Positions 8,320 to 16,903 of a stretch of DNA of 24,532 nucleotides are shown here, one piece after another. Under the pieces are notes generated by a model, which was not told the DNA's origin, did no database searches, and saw only the letters and a list, made by a program, of their open reading frames with translations. How positions within the stretch are numbered: position 1 is the stretch's first letter; each line of letters starts with the position of its first letter. The position numbers were made by a program, and so were the translations under genes. The DNA is from UBA830 sp036339975 (lineage in GTDB: Bacteria; Pseudomonadota; Alphaproteobacteria; MPNO01; UBA830): NCBI GenBank assembly GCA_036339975.1, contig JAYYZV010000143.1:1-24532 (forward strand). The letters are read 5' to 3'.

Positions 8320-9192
8320 ATGGTTATGAAACCCAGAGACCGGATCGATTTTTCGGCGATGGCCGACCGAAAGCCGCTAAAGCTGCCTGATGGTAAGCGC
8401 GTTGTCGTCTGGGTAATTGTCAATATCGAAAACTGGGATGTAGGAAAGCCCTTGGCTCGGACGGTTCTGCCGCCGCCCGGCGGGCAGGTTCATATTCCGG
8501 ATATTCCGAACTGGTCATGGCAGGAATACGGTATGCGGGTTGGTTTCTGGCGCTTCTACGAAGCTCTCACCTTGCGGAGGATTCCGGCAACACTGTCGGT
8601 CAACGGATCTGTTTGCACCGAGTATCCGCGGCTCGCGCAAGCGGCTAATGACGCAGGTTGGGAATTCCTGGGCCATGCCTATCACCAGCGGCCGACGCAC
8701 CTGATAGAGGATCAACTGCAGGATATTCGCGAGACCATCAAGGCCATCGAGGATTTCACTGGCAAGGCCCCGCGCGGCTGGATGGGACCGGGACTGACCG
8801 AAACCTTCGAGACGCCCGATTATCTAAAGGAAGCCGGCATAGAATACGTTGCGGATTTCCCGATGGATGATCAGCCTTTCGAAGTGAGAACCGAGCATGG
8901 TCCGCTAATTTCCATCCCCTACACCGTGGAATTGAACGATATCCCGATGATGATCGTACAGCACCACAAGGCCGCGGAATTCTATGATCGCTGCATGGAT
9001 AACTTCGAGCGGCTCTACCAGGAAGGAGAACACAATGCCCGGGTGATGGCGATCGCCGTGCATCCTTATATCTCTGGTACACCTTTCCGGATCAAGTATT
9101 TTGAAAAGGTGTTAGACGAAATTTTGAAGTACGATGATGTTGCGCTGTGGACGGGCGGACAGGTGGTGGACTGGTTTAAATCCGTGACGTAA
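8320..9192 (+). CDS. Polysaccharide deacetylase family protein, PuuE/allantoinase-like
   Basis: This 290-residue protein has the NodB-homology fold of carbohydrate esterase family 4 but of the PuuE (metal-independent allantoinase) branch. The usual catalytic TFDDG is replaced by WVIVNIENWD (about residues 31-40), as in PuuE-type proteins that have Glu there. Other visible family elements are MRVGFWRFYE, TLSVNGSVC, EFLGHAYHQ (H119, H122), RGWMGPGLTET and the late AIAVHPYISG with a conserved His-Pro. There is no signal peptide, so it should be cytoplasmic. PuuE hydrolyses the cyclic amide of allantoin, so hydrolysis of a cyclic amide or deacylation is a reasonable expectation. It lies between a TRAP transporter and a molybdenum hydroxylase gene (35 bp downstream). 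The exact substrate is unknown. The start has a GAGGCGG ribosome binding site. Confidence 0.82.
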   Translation: MVMKPRDRIDFSAMADRKPLKLPDGKRVVVWVIVNIENWDVGKPLARTVLPPPGGQVHIPDIPNWSWQEYGMRVGFWRFYEALTLRRIPATLSVNGSVCTEYPRLAQAANDAGWEFLGHAYHQRPTHLIEDQLQDIRETIKAIEDFTGKAPRGWMGPGLTETFETPDYLKEAGIEYVADFPMDDQPFEVRTEHGPLISIPYTVELNDIPMMIVQHHKAAEFYDRCMDNFERLYQEGEHNARVMAIAVHPYISGTPFRIKYFEKVLDEILKYDDVALWTGGQVVDWFKSVT

Positions 9193-9227
9193 TGCTGCGT
9201 CTTGGCCTTGGCAGTTGAGAGGGGACG

Positions 9228-11555
9228 ATGAAAAATAGGCTCGGCGACTCACCTAGGCGAAAAGAAGATTTGCGACTTCTTACCGGCAGGGGACAGTTTG
9301 CGGACGATAATTCGTCGGATGGTCAGCTTTATGCCTTTATGTTGGCAGCGGTACATTCCCACGCGGAACTCCATTATATCGATACCTCAGCGGCGAAGGC
9401 GGAACCCGGTATAGTTGATGTTCTAACCGGCGCCGACTGGCTGGCGGATGACCTTGGCCCGATCCCTCACAATATGGGATTTTCCAGCCCGCCCGATATT
9501 GTCCTCGAAAACCGGGATGGGACGGACCGTTTTGTCGCACCCCATTATCCGCTGCCGGCAGACCGAGTTCGACATGTGGGAGAGCCAGTGGCGATGGTAA
9601 TCGGCGAAACATACTTCCAGGCACGCGATGCCGCCGAACTGATCGATATAGAATATGAGCCGCTTGCACCTATCGTCGACACCGACGCTGCTGCATCGGA
9701 CAAGGCACCTGTGATCTGGCCGGACCACGGAACCAATGTTGGGATTGATGCCGACGTTAACGATCGAAACGAGATAGCGCGGCTGATTAAAGACGCCGAA
9801 TATGTCGTTAAGTTGAAGACGCAGCTGACCCGCGTATCGGGTGTGGCGATGGAACCCCGTTCGTCTTTGGGAAAATACGACGCCGACGGCCGTTATACGC
9901 TGCAGACAACCGCAGGCAGCATATACCGCTATAAGCGCGAATTGGCCGAACTGTTGGGTGAGGACGAAAAGGACGTCAGGATCATCATCCGCGATGCTGG
10001 CGGTTCCTATGGGCCGCGCAATGCGTTGTATGTTGAGCATGCGCTTGTCTTATGGGCGGCGAAACGTTTGAGACGGCCGGTAAAGTGGACCTCCGACCGG
10101 ACCGAATCCATGTTGACCGACTATCAGGCCCGTGATCTCGTGATTGATGCCGCCATGGGCTTCGACGAAGACGGTCGGATTGTTGCGCTTGATACCAATA
10201 ATACGTCGAATATCGGCGCCCATTCGGCGTCCTGGATCCCCTTGGTCAAGGGCATTGAGATTACTACCGTTCTGTATCGAATACCGGCCGCATCCGCCCG
10301 CGCCGTTGCGGTGCAAACTAACACACCGCCGACGTATCCGTATCGCAGCGCCGGTCGCCCCGAAGTCATGTATGCGATAGAGAGGATTATGGATATGGCT
10401 GCCGCGGCCACCGGCATCGATCGTATCGAGATCCGCCGCCGAAACCTGATTTCGCCGGAAGATATTCCCTATACGAACAACTTCGGGCTGACATACGATT
10501 CCGGCGATTATCCGCAGGCACTTCAGGAAGCGGTTGTCCTGTCTGGCTGGAACGGTTTTGAAAGTCGGAGGGCAGAGGCCGCAAAGGACGGAAGGTTGAG
10601 GGGAATTGGTATCGCCAACTACGCGGATCTGTCGACCGGTTATCCACGGGAATGGACAGAGATCGAAGTGCGGCCAGAAGGAGTGGTGAACGTCCAAATC
10701 GGCACCATGCCGACGGGGCAGGGGCATCAGACGGCATTTAGCCAGATGGTTGCCCAGGTGTTGCAGGCGCCATACGAGACTATAGAAGTTGGCTATGGGG
10801 ACACGGATCTTCTGAAAGACGGCGGCGGGACGCACTCTGGGCGCAGCATGCGTATGGGGGCGATCGTGCTTTCAGATGCTAGCGCGAAGATCATTGCTCG
10901 TGCCACTCGGATCGCTGCCCATACTCTGGAAGCAGCTGATGCCGATATCGAATACGCCGACGCGATTTTCACAGTCGCGGGGACGGACCGCTGCATCAGC
11001 TTGTTCGACATCGCAGCTGCGGCGCGCGACCTGTCCGATCTGCCGGAAGATCTAAAAGGGAAGCTGAGTGAAGAAGCCGAGGTATATTTTCCCCGCGCCG
11101 TGATCGGGTCTGGCTGCCATGTTTGCGAGCTCGAGATCGATCCGGAAACCGGTGTGGTGGAAATAGTCAATTGGACCGCGGTCGACGATGTTGGCCGCGC
11201 GATCAACCCGATGACACTGGATGGGCAGACCCATGGCAGTGTTATGCAGGGCGTCGGTCAGGCGTTGATGGAAGATTGCGCCTACGACACCGAAACTGGC
11301 CAGATGATCGGTGCGACGTTTATCGATTACGCGATGCCCCGGGCCGACACCTCTCCACCGTTTCGGACAAAGCTGCTCGAGGTTCCCAGTCCGTCGAACC
11401 CATTAGGCATCAAGCCGGGCAGCGAAGGCGGCACAGCAGTTGCGCCGGCGGCAGTTGCGAATGCGATTGTTGATGCACTTACGGAATATGGCGTCAATCA
11501 TATTGACTTGCCGGCGACCCCGGAACGTATCTGGCGGGCGTTGAACGGCGATTGA
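9228..11555 (+). CDS. Molybdenum hydroxylase large subunit (xanthine dehydrogenase/CoxL family), second copy
   Basis: This 775-residue full-length molybdopterin-binding subunit is paralogous to the gene at 846 but well diverged. The N-terminal hammerhead domain begins RRKEDLRLLTGRGQFADD. Molybdopterin-contact segments include GGSYGPRN, PYRSAGRPE with the conserved Arg at 373, TGQGHQT near 497, and GIKPGSEGG with the catalytic-type Glu at 733. The FeS-contact and FAD subunits that normally complete the enzyme are not adjacent. The start has a GAGAGGGGA ribosome binding site. It sits 35 bp after the PuuE-like gene, suggesting co-transcription, and ends 6 bp before the convergent crotonase gene. 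Likely function is hydroxylation of a heterocyclic, aldehyde or acyl substrate. Confidence 0.9.
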   Translation: MKNRLGDSPRRKEDLRLLTGRGQFADDNSSDGQLYAFMLAAVHSHAELHYIDTSAAKAEPGIVDVLTGADWLADDLGPIPHNMGFSSPPDIVLENRDGTDRFVAPHYPLPADRVRHVGEPVAMVIGETYFQARDAAELIDIEYEPLAPIVDTDAAASDKAPVIWPDHGTNVGIDADVNDRNEIARLIKDAEYVVKLKTQLTRVSGVAMEPRSSLGKYDADGRYTLQTTAGSIYRYKRELAELLGEDEKDVRIIIRDAGGSYGPRNALYVEHALVLWAAKRLRRPVKWTSDRTESMLTDYQARDLVIDAAMGFDEDGRIVALDTNNTSNIGAHSASWIPLVKGIEITTVLYRIPAASARAVAVQTNTPPTYPYRSAGRPEVMYAIERIMDMAAAATGIDRIEIRRRNLISPEDIPYTNNFGLTYDSGDYPQALQEAVVLSGWNGFESRRAEAAKDGRLRGIGIANYADLSTGYPREWTEIEVRPEGVVNVQIGTMPTGQGHQTAFSQMVAQVLQAPYETIEVGYGDTDLLKDGGGTHSGRSMRMGAIVLSDASAKIIARATRIAAHTLEAADADIEYADAIFTVAGTDRCISLFDIAAAARDLSDLPEDLKGKLSEEAEVYFPRAVIGSGCHVCELEIDPETGVVEIVNWTAVDDVGRAINPMTLDGQTHGSVMQGVGQALMEDCAYDTETGQMIGATFIDYAMPRADTSPPFRTKLLEVPSPSNPLGIKPGSEGGTAVAPAAVANAIVDALTEYGVNHIDLPATPERIWRALNGD

Positions 11556-11574
11556 TTTCGACTACTTGTCGAAA
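11556..11574. terminator. Hairpin at the convergent gene ends
   Basis: TTTCGAC and GTCGAAA form a perfect 7-bp stem with a 5-base loop exactly between the convergent stops and covering the crotonase stop codon. There is no clear T-run on either side, so bidirectional termination is only a possibility. Confidence 0.35.
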
Positions 11575-12341
11575 CGGATGTCTTTTTTCTCGAGAAAGGC
11601 GCGCATGCCAGCCTTGGCGTCGTCGGACGCTTGGGTAAGAGCGGAGGCCAAGGATTCCACAAAGTAACCCTCGCTTTCGCCCATCCGATCAATGCGCTGG
11701 ATGGTATTAAGCATCATCTTGTTAGCGAGCGGCGCGTTGCCAGCAATCGTTTTGGCTAATTCCATCGCCTTGTCGAAAGCTTCCCCGTTCCCGACCCGAT
11801 GGTGTGACAGGCCAACCTGTTGCCCTTCTTCTGCATCCATTCGGCGTCCCGTCAGCATCATCTCGGTCATGCGGCCCGGCCCGATCACCCGCGCCACTCT
11901 AATGCTGGCGCCGCCGCCGACGTAGATTCCTCGACGACCTTCGGGTAGCTGGTAGATTGTCGACGGTTCTGCGACGCGGACGTGGGCCGCTGTCGCAAGC
12001 TCAAGGCCTCCGCCCATCACGGCGCCATGCATAGCAGCAACGACGGGGAGCCCGCCGTACTGAATGAGATCAAATGTCCTGTGCCAGTACCGCGATATAT
12101 CAAACGCCTCGTCGACGTCGCGTTCTTTATGTTGAGAAAGATCCAAGCCGGCACAGAAATGATCTCCATTCGCGCGCAACACAACAGCCACCGCCTCTTG
12201 TGGCGGTGTATTGAAAAACCTATTGATATCTCTAATTAGCGTTTCGTTGACCGCGTTCCGTTTTTCTGGCCGGTTCAGCGTAAGGATAGCGACGTTGCCG
12301 CGCATTTCGAAGTCGATCAGGTCGGATGAAAAAGCGGTCAC
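11562..12341 (-). CDS. Enoyl-CoA hydratase/isomerase family protein (crotonase)
   Basis: This 259-residue crotonase has an N-terminal NRPEKRNAVN, an oxyanion-hole segment HFCAGLDLSQH (A64, G65), and a second oxyanion region AMHGAVMGGGLELAT. Both candidate acid/base glutamates are present, E114 in GGGLEL and E134 in YQLPEGRRG. Crotonases with both Glu residues usually hydrate enoyl-CoA thioesters. The sub-branch with LPEGRRGIYVGGGAS is often found beside feruloyl-CoA synthase-like genes (from general knowledge). The start is GTG at 12339-12341, chosen because a GGAGGA ribosome binding site precedes it. It is divergent from the SDR/ligase operon at 12461, which suggests it supplies the hydration step for the CoA thioester made by that ligase. 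A hydratase-lyase role (aldehyde release) is an alternative. Confidence 0.88.
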   Translation of the reverse strand: MTAFSSDLIDFEMRGNVAILTLNRPEKRNAVNETLIRDINRFFNTPPQEAVAVVLRANGDHFCAGLDLSQHKERDVDEAFDISRYWHRTFDLIQYGGLPVVAAMHGAVMGGGLELATAAHVRVAEPSTIYQLPEGRRGIYVGGGASIRVARVIGPGRMTEMMLTGRRMDAEEGQQVGLSHHRVGNGEAFDKAMELAKTIAGNAPLANKMMLNTIQRIDRMGESEGYFVESLASALTQASDDAKAGMRAFLEKKDIRFDK

Positions 12342-12360
12342 GGGTTGATCCTCCGTAGGG

Positions 12361-12391
12361 GACTGGACAGTCGGTAATACGCCTCTATAAG
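12361..12391 (+). promoter_or_regulatory. Candidate promoter with overlapping operator for the SDR/ligase operon
   Basis: TGGACA (12364-12369) and TATAAG (12386-12391) are separated by 16 bp; each matches the sigma-70 consensus at 5 of 6 positions. A dyad GACTG-GA-CAGTC (12361-12372) covers the -35 element. That is the typical placement of a repressor site. The region lies in the 119-bp gap between the divergent crotonase and SDR genes. Confidence 0.45.
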
Positions 12392-12460
12392 TGGCCGGGT
12401 ACGCGGTGTAAACTCCGTTTGATGGGAGAACACTCAGAAGTTTAACAGGGGAGAACTTGG

Positions 12461-13225
12461 ATGGATGTCAGCGGACATGGCGCCATTGTTGCCGGCGGCG
12501 CATCCGGCTTGGGCGCAGCAACGGCACGGGCCTTGGCGGCGGCTGGTGCGCGCGTTGCTATCCTCGATGTCAACCTCGATGTTGCGCAGGAAACGGCGAG
12601 TGAAATCGGCGGTGTTGCCATTGATTGCGACGTAACCAACCCCGAAAAAGCTGAGGCTGCTGTAGGAAAAGCGGTTTCGGAAGTCGGTGATCCGCGAGTA
12701 CTCGTCAACTGCGCGGGGATTGGCCCGGCGGAACGTATTTTAGGCCGTGACGGACCGCAGCCTCTGGACAACTACGCGCATTGTATCAACGTGAACGTGG
12801 TGGGTACGTTCAACATGTTGCGGCTCGTCGCGCATAAGATGAGTGAGACCAAAACGCTCGACGCCGACGGCGAGCGCGGCGTCATCGTGAATACGTCATC
12901 GGTCGCCGCCTATGACGGTCAGGTGGGCCAGGCTGCCTATTCATCATCGAAAGGGGCGATCGCCGGATTGACTCTGCCGGCCGCGCGTGAACTGGCGCGG
13001 TTCGGCATCCGCGTCGTCGCCATCGCGCCCGGCGTGTTCGAAACGCCCATGCTGCGGGGACTGCCCCAGCCGGCCCAGGAATCGCTCGAAATCGCAACGC
13101 CGTTTCCGTCAAGGCTCGGCACGCCGGACGAATATGCGAATTTCGTCATGTGTATCCTTGGTAACAAGATGCTGAACGGCGAAATCGTCCGCCTTGATGG
13201 TGCGCTGCGACTGGCGCACGGCTAA
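12461..13225 (+). CDS. SDR family 3-hydroxyacyl-CoA dehydrogenase-like protein (HSD10 type)
   Basis: This 254-residue short-chain dehydrogenase has the Rossmann motif GGASGLG (residues 12-18), an acidic residue after beta-2 (LDVN) favouring NAD+ over NADP+, NCAG, catalytic Ser147 (NTSS), Tyr160 and Lys164 (YSSSK). The insert between the NVVGTFNMLRL helix and the VIVNTSS strand, and the PFPSRLGTPDEYA tail, resemble HSD17B10-type 3-hydroxyacyl-CoA dehydrogenases. The start has a GGGGAG ribosome binding site. It is followed after a few bases by the feruloyl-CoA synthase-like gene. Together with the divergent crotonase it could oxidise a 3-hydroxyacyl-CoA made from an aryl-propenoyl-CoA. That step is inferred from context. 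Confidence 0.87.
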   Translation: MDVSGHGAIVAGGASGLGAATARALAAAGARVAILDVNLDVAQETASEIGGVAIDCDVTNPEKAEAAVGKAVSEVGDPRVLVNCAGIGPAERILGRDGPQPLDNYAHCINVNVVGTFNMLRLVAHKMSETKTLDADGERGVIVNTSSVAAYDGQVGQAAYSSSKGAIAGLTLPAARELARFGIRVVAIAPGVFETPMLRGLPQPAQESLEIATPFPSRLGTPDEYANFVMCILGNKMLNGEIVRLDGALRLAHG

Positions 13226-13261
13226 CGGGTGCCGCCGGTGGCTGAACTCGCTAAGGTAAAC

Positions 13262-15067
13262 ATGAACGCGTTTGGCGTCGATATCGACCGCCGCGCTGAC
13301 GGTACGATTATTCTTTCTTGCCCGGAGCCCCTCGATGCATTGCCGTCCAGTATTGTTGCCATACTGCGCGACCATGCTGCTTCGCATCCGGGCCGGGATT
13401 TTCTGTGTGAACGGGATGCTTCTAAAGAATGGCGGCGAGTGACCTATGCCGGCGTCTTGAAAGCCGCAAATTCCATCGGCCAGGCGTTACTTGACGGCGG
13501 TCACGGCCCTGATCGCCCGGTGGCCATTCTCTCCGACAACTCCGTCGATCAGGCCTTTGTTTCTTTTGGGGCTATGACGGTCGGTATTCCGGTCATGCCG
13601 GTATCGCCCGCCTATTCGTTGATGAGTGAGGATCACGAGAAACTGAAAAGTGTGATCGAGCACAACGATCCATCGGCGATTTTCGTCGAAGATCCGGAGC
13701 CGTTCGCGCGGGCCATTGACGCGCTTGATTTGTCGGGCAGGACGCTTGTGACAAGCAAAGGCGCCGACGGCATTCAAGATGCGGTGCCTCTATCTGACTG
13801 GTTGGCGGTTGTTCCCGGAACGGCAGTGGATGAGGCGGTATCCCGGGTCAATCTCGACACCATAGGCAAGATCCTGCTTACGTCGGGATCGACGGGGCTG
13901 CCGAAAGGGGTGTTGAATACGCATCGTATGATGGTGTCCAATCAGGTTTCCATCGCGCAGATCTATGCATTTCTGCGGGATGAGCCACCTGTATTTCTCG
14001 ATTGGCTGCCTTGGAACCATACGTTTGGCGGCAACTATAATTTGAACATGGTGCTTCATAACGGCGGGACGATGTATATCGACGAGGGACGCCCAGTGCC
14101 TGGACGGATTGAGGCGACTATTGCCAATCTTCGAGAGATTTCGCCCACCCTATATCTCAACGTGCCGCGGGGCTACGACCTGATGCTGCCGTTCCTGGAA
14201 CAGGACGAAGCGGCACGGGACGGTCTGTTCCGAAATTTGAAAAAATTTTTCTTCGCCGGTGCGGCACTCCCCGCAAATGTATGGGAAAGGCTTGATTTAC
14301 TGGCCGTTGAGGCGCGCGGCGAGCGCGTGCCCATCACGACGTCGCTCGGGTCTACCGAAACAGCGCCCGCGGCGACTTATCTGAACTGGCTGCCGGAATC
14401 AGCCGGCAATATAGGTCTTCCGATGCCCGGTCATGAAGTCAAATTGATCCCGAATGGCGACAAACTAGAAATTCGTATGCGCGGGCCGAATATTACGCCG
14501 GGTTATTACAATCAGGACGATCTTACGGAGAAGGCGTTCGACGAAGAGAAATTTTTTCGCATCGGAGATGCCGGAAAATTTGAAGACGAGAACGACCCCT
14601 CAAGAGGGATCGTGTTCGATGGCCGCGTTGCAGAGAACTTTAAGCTTCTGTCCGGAACTTGGGTTCATGCGGGTCAGCTTCGTCTCCAGGCTATTGCGAC
14701 AACTTCTCCTGTCATTCAGGATGCTGTCGTTACTGGTCAGGATAGGGACGACGTTGGGCTTTTGGTGTTTCCCAGTATTGCTGGCTGTCTGTCGATTGCC
14801 GGAGAGGGGGTGGGGCCGGACCAAATTTTGTCGAATGTCGCGATCCACGATCATATTCGGGCAGGCCTAGCGGCCCACAATGCCGTAAACCCAGGCAGTT
14901 CGACCTGTATCCGGAGGGTGTTACTGATGTTGGAACCGCCGCAGATAGATGCCGGAGAAATTACCGATAAGGGTTATATTAATCAGAGAGCAGTGCTCGA
15001 GCGTCGCACAGCTTTGGTGGATCGGCTTTACATCGGGAATGACGACGATATCGTTATCGTCACATAG
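13262..15067 (+). CDS. Feruloyl-CoA synthase-like acyl-CoA ligase
   Basis: This is a class I adenylate-forming enzyme of about 601 residues. It shows the P-loop-like A3 motif LLTSGSTGLPKGV (about 205-217), the feruloyl-CoA synthase hallmark LPWNHTFGGN, an A5-type TTSLGSTETAP, an A8-type GIVFDGRVAENFK, and the C-terminal ITDKGYINQR with the catalytic-type Lys near 570. The family activates hydroxycinnamates such as ferulate, or related aryl acids, with ATP and CoA. I choose the ATG at 13262 because AAGG lies 5 bases upstream. A GTG at 13229, 3 bp after the SDR stop, is an in-frame alternative adding 11 residues but lacks a ribosome binding site. The ligase begins the CoA branch of the pathway; the crotonase and HSD10-like SDR would follow it. 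Confidence 0.86.
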   Translation: MNAFGVDIDRRADGTIILSCPEPLDALPSSIVAILRDHAASHPGRDFLCERDASKEWRRVTYAGVLKAANSIGQALLDGGHGPDRPVAILSDNSVDQAFVSFGAMTVGIPVMPVSPAYSLMSEDHEKLKSVIEHNDPSAIFVEDPEPFARAIDALDLSGRTLVTSKGADGIQDAVPLSDWLAVVPGTAVDEAVSRVNLDTIGKILLTSGSTGLPKGVLNTHRMMVSNQVSIAQIYAFLRDEPPVFLDWLPWNHTFGGNYNLNMVLHNGGTMYIDEGRPVPGRIEATIANLREISPTLYLNVPRGYDLMLPFLEQDEAARDGLFRNLKKFFFAGAALPANVWERLDLLAVEARGERVPITTSLGSTETAPAATYLNWLPESAGNIGLPMPGHEVKLIPNGDKLEIRMRGPNITPGYYNQDDLTEKAFDEEKFFRIGDAGKFEDENDPSRGIVFDGRVAENFKLLSGTWVHAGQLRLQAIATTSPVIQDAVVTGQDRDDVGLLVFPSIAGCLSIAGEGVGPDQILSNVAIHDHIRAGLAAHNAVNPGSSTCIRRVLLMLEPPQIDAGEITDKGYINQRAVLERRTALVDRLYIGNDDDIVIVT

Positions 15068-15097
15068 TATCGCCACAGTGTTTCGAGGAGGAATTGG

Positions 15098-16039
15098 ATG
15101 ATCAAGGTAGAAGATATCGCATTTGGGCGCCTTCAGTCGCCCGATCTAGATGCCGCTGAAGAGTTTCTTGTCAATTTCGGCATGGTACGTGCCGAACGAA
15201 CGAAGGACACGTTGTATATGCGGGGTACCGATCCGGCACCTTTCATCCACGTAACACATTTGGGCGACGCTAAATTTGTCGGTTTAGCGTTTCGGGCCCA
15301 AAGCGAAGAGGATCTGGATAGAATTTCCAAGGCCGACGGTGCGTCAGAAATTGAGGATCTTGATGAGCCAGGTGGCGGCAAACGCGTGCGGCTAACCGAA
15401 CCTAACGGGTATCAGATCGAAATTGTTTTCGGTCAGAAAAACCAAGAAGAAATCCCGGTGCCGCGTTTCGGGGTGAATACTGCCGCTGCTCGAGAATCCA
15501 GACTCGGTGAACTGACCCGAATCAAACAGGGACCATCACACGTTAAGCGACTGGGCCATGCCGTGATCATGACGCCCGACGTTGCCGCGGGAACCAAATG
15601 GTTTCGGGAGACACTGGGTCTTGTGTGCTCAGACGATGTTTATGTAGGCGAGAAAGACAACATCATTGCAACATTTAACCGCGTTGACGGCGGTGAACGT
15701 TTCGTCGACCACCATACTTTCTTGTGCATTGGCGGTGAAAATGCCGGCCTCAACCATATGGCGTTCGAAGTGCACGACATCGATGATGTTTTTATGGGCC
15801 ATTTTCACCTGAGCGCGATGGAAAAATACGATCACATGTGGGGGCTTGGCCGGCACGTACTTGGTAGCCAAGTCTTCGATTACTGGCAGGATCCGTGGGG
15901 CCGGGTACACGAGCATTGGACAGACAGCGATCGTCTTAACAACAAGAACCCGCCGAACCTAATCGCAGCAGAAGACGGGCTGGATTCGCAGTGGGGTGAA
16001 GAGGTTCCCGAACGCTTTATCAATCACTCGACGCCGTAA
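15098..16039 (+). CDS. Type I extradiol ring-cleavage dioxygenase (two-domain VOC family)
   Basis: This 313-residue protein has two vicinal-oxygen-chelate domains like 2,3-dihydroxybiphenyl 1,2-dioxygenase and catechol 2,3-dioxygenase. The iron ligands appear complete in the C-terminal domain: H154 (RLGHAVIM), H220 (GLNHMAFEV) and E272 (VHEHW). Second-shell active-site residues also match the family: the HH pair at 205-206, H253 in LGRHVLGS, and the Tyr262-Pro266-Gly268 pattern in DYWQDPWGR. The N-terminal domain lacks metal ligands, as is usual. The enzyme should cleave a catechol-type ring next to its hydroxyls using Fe(II) and O2. GAGGAGG precedes the ATG. It sits between the ligase and a PcaD-like hydrolase, consistent with a meta-cleavage route. 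Confidence 0.84.
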   Translation: MIKVEDIAFGRLQSPDLDAAEEFLVNFGMVRAERTKDTLYMRGTDPAPFIHVTHLGDAKFVGLAFRAQSEEDLDRISKADGASEIEDLDEPGGGKRVRLTEPNGYQIEIVFGQKNQEEIPVPRFGVNTAAARESRLGELTRIKQGPSHVKRLGHAVIMTPDVAAGTKWFRETLGLVCSDDVYVGEKDNIIATFNRVDGGERFVDHHTFLCIGGENAGLNHMAFEVHDIDDVFMGHFHLSAMEKYDHMWGLGRHVLGSQVFDYWQDPWGRVHEHWTDSDRLNNKNPPNLIAAEDGLDSQWGEEVPERFINHSTP

Positions 16040-16066
16040 GAGGTCTGATCAAAGGAGAACAACAAG

Positions 16067-16858
16067 ATGAAAGCCAATATCAATGGGGTTGACCTTAACT
16101 ACGAGTTATCCGGCAACCCGGATAAGCCTTGGCTAACCTTTTCTAATTCACTCGCGACCGACCTCCATATGTGGGATGAACAAGAGGCGGCTCTTGCTGC
16201 GGATTTCCATATACTACGCTACGACAAGAGGGGTCATGGTCAGTCTGAACCGGTATCCGGTGCTTACAGTTTTGACGATCTGATCGCTGATGTGGTGGGC
16301 TTGTGGGATCATCTAGGTATCGAAAAGACCTATTTCGTGGGGTTGTCGATCGGCGGTATGACGGCGCAAGGAATAATGCTTAAGCATCCCGAGCGTTTGA
16401 TGTCGGTGGTGATAGCTAATTCGATGGGTAAGGTAGCACCTGAATTCGTTAGCGCCTGGCAGGACCGTATTAATCTATCCCGCGAAAAAGGCATGGACCC
16501 TCTAATACAGCCGACAATGGAGCGTTGGTTTACCGAGGAATTCCGCAACAAAGGGTCTGCTGAAGCGCAGAAAATCGCTGACATGATCGCGGCTACGTCT
16601 GTAAACGGTTACGCCGGATGCGCTGCCGCAATCCAGAATCTGGACTACCTAGATAGCCTCGGAAAAATTTCTGGTATCCCGGTTCTGTTTATCGCAGGCG
16701 CTCAAGATGCTGGAACACCGCCCGCTGGGATGGAGGCGATGCACGCCAACATGCCGGGATCGGAGTATGTGCTGCTCGATCCGGCGGCCCACATTTCCAA
16801 CGTAGAGCGTTCGGCGGATTTTACGCAGACGTTGAATGGTTTTTTGGCAAAACATTAG
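16067..16858 (+). CDS. Alpha/beta hydrolase, 3-oxoadipate enol-lactonase (PcaD)-like
   Basis: This 263-residue alpha/beta hydrolase has a nucleophile elbow VGLSIGGMTAQG (Ser94), a likely Asp214 in FIAGAQDAGTP and His242 in DPAAHISN. RYDKRGHGQS and KHPERLMSVVIANS are typical of PcaD and its close relatives, which hydrolyse 3-oxoadipate enol-lactone. After an extradiol dioxygenase it could instead be a C-C bond hydrolase acting on the ring-cleavage product; sequence alone does not decide. AAAGGAG precedes the start. It is co-directional with its neighbours and 27 bp from the dioxygenase gene. Confidence 0.83.
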   Translation: MKANINGVDLNYELSGNPDKPWLTFSNSLATDLHMWDEQEAALAADFHILRYDKRGHGQSEPVSGAYSFDDLIADVVGLWDHLGIEKTYFVGLSIGGMTAQGIMLKHPERLMSVVIANSMGKVAPEFVSAWQDRINLSREKGMDPLIQPTMERWFTEEFRNKGSAEAQKIADMIAATSVNGYAGCAAAIQNLDYLDSLGKISGIPVLFIAGAQDAGTPPAGMEAMHANMPGSEYVLLDPAAHISNVERSADFTQTLNGFLAKH

Positions 16859-16862
16859 AAAT

Positions 16863-16882
16863 CGCCGCGCTGTACAGCGGCG
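16863..16882. other. Hairpin between hydrolase and old yellow enzyme genes
   Basis: CGCCGC and GCGGCG form a 6-bp GC-only stem around an 8-base loop, 4 bases after the hydrolase stop. The loop and flank also contain the 10-bp palindrome GCTGTACAGC. No T-run follows. It could attenuate or punctuate the long operon, or protect the upstream message. Confidence 0.3.
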
Positions 16883-16903
16883 CTGGATGAAAGGACGTAT
16901 TGT

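Noticed and set aside
8120..8329. 69-codon plus frame bridging DctM and the deacetylase gene
   Set aside because: Starts inside DctM in another frame with no ribosome binding site; no recognisable features.
16869..16878. GCTGTACAGC palindrome as a specific regulator site
   Set aside because: It overlaps the GC stem-loop and lies within an apparent operon; a DNA-binding role is less likely than RNA structure.
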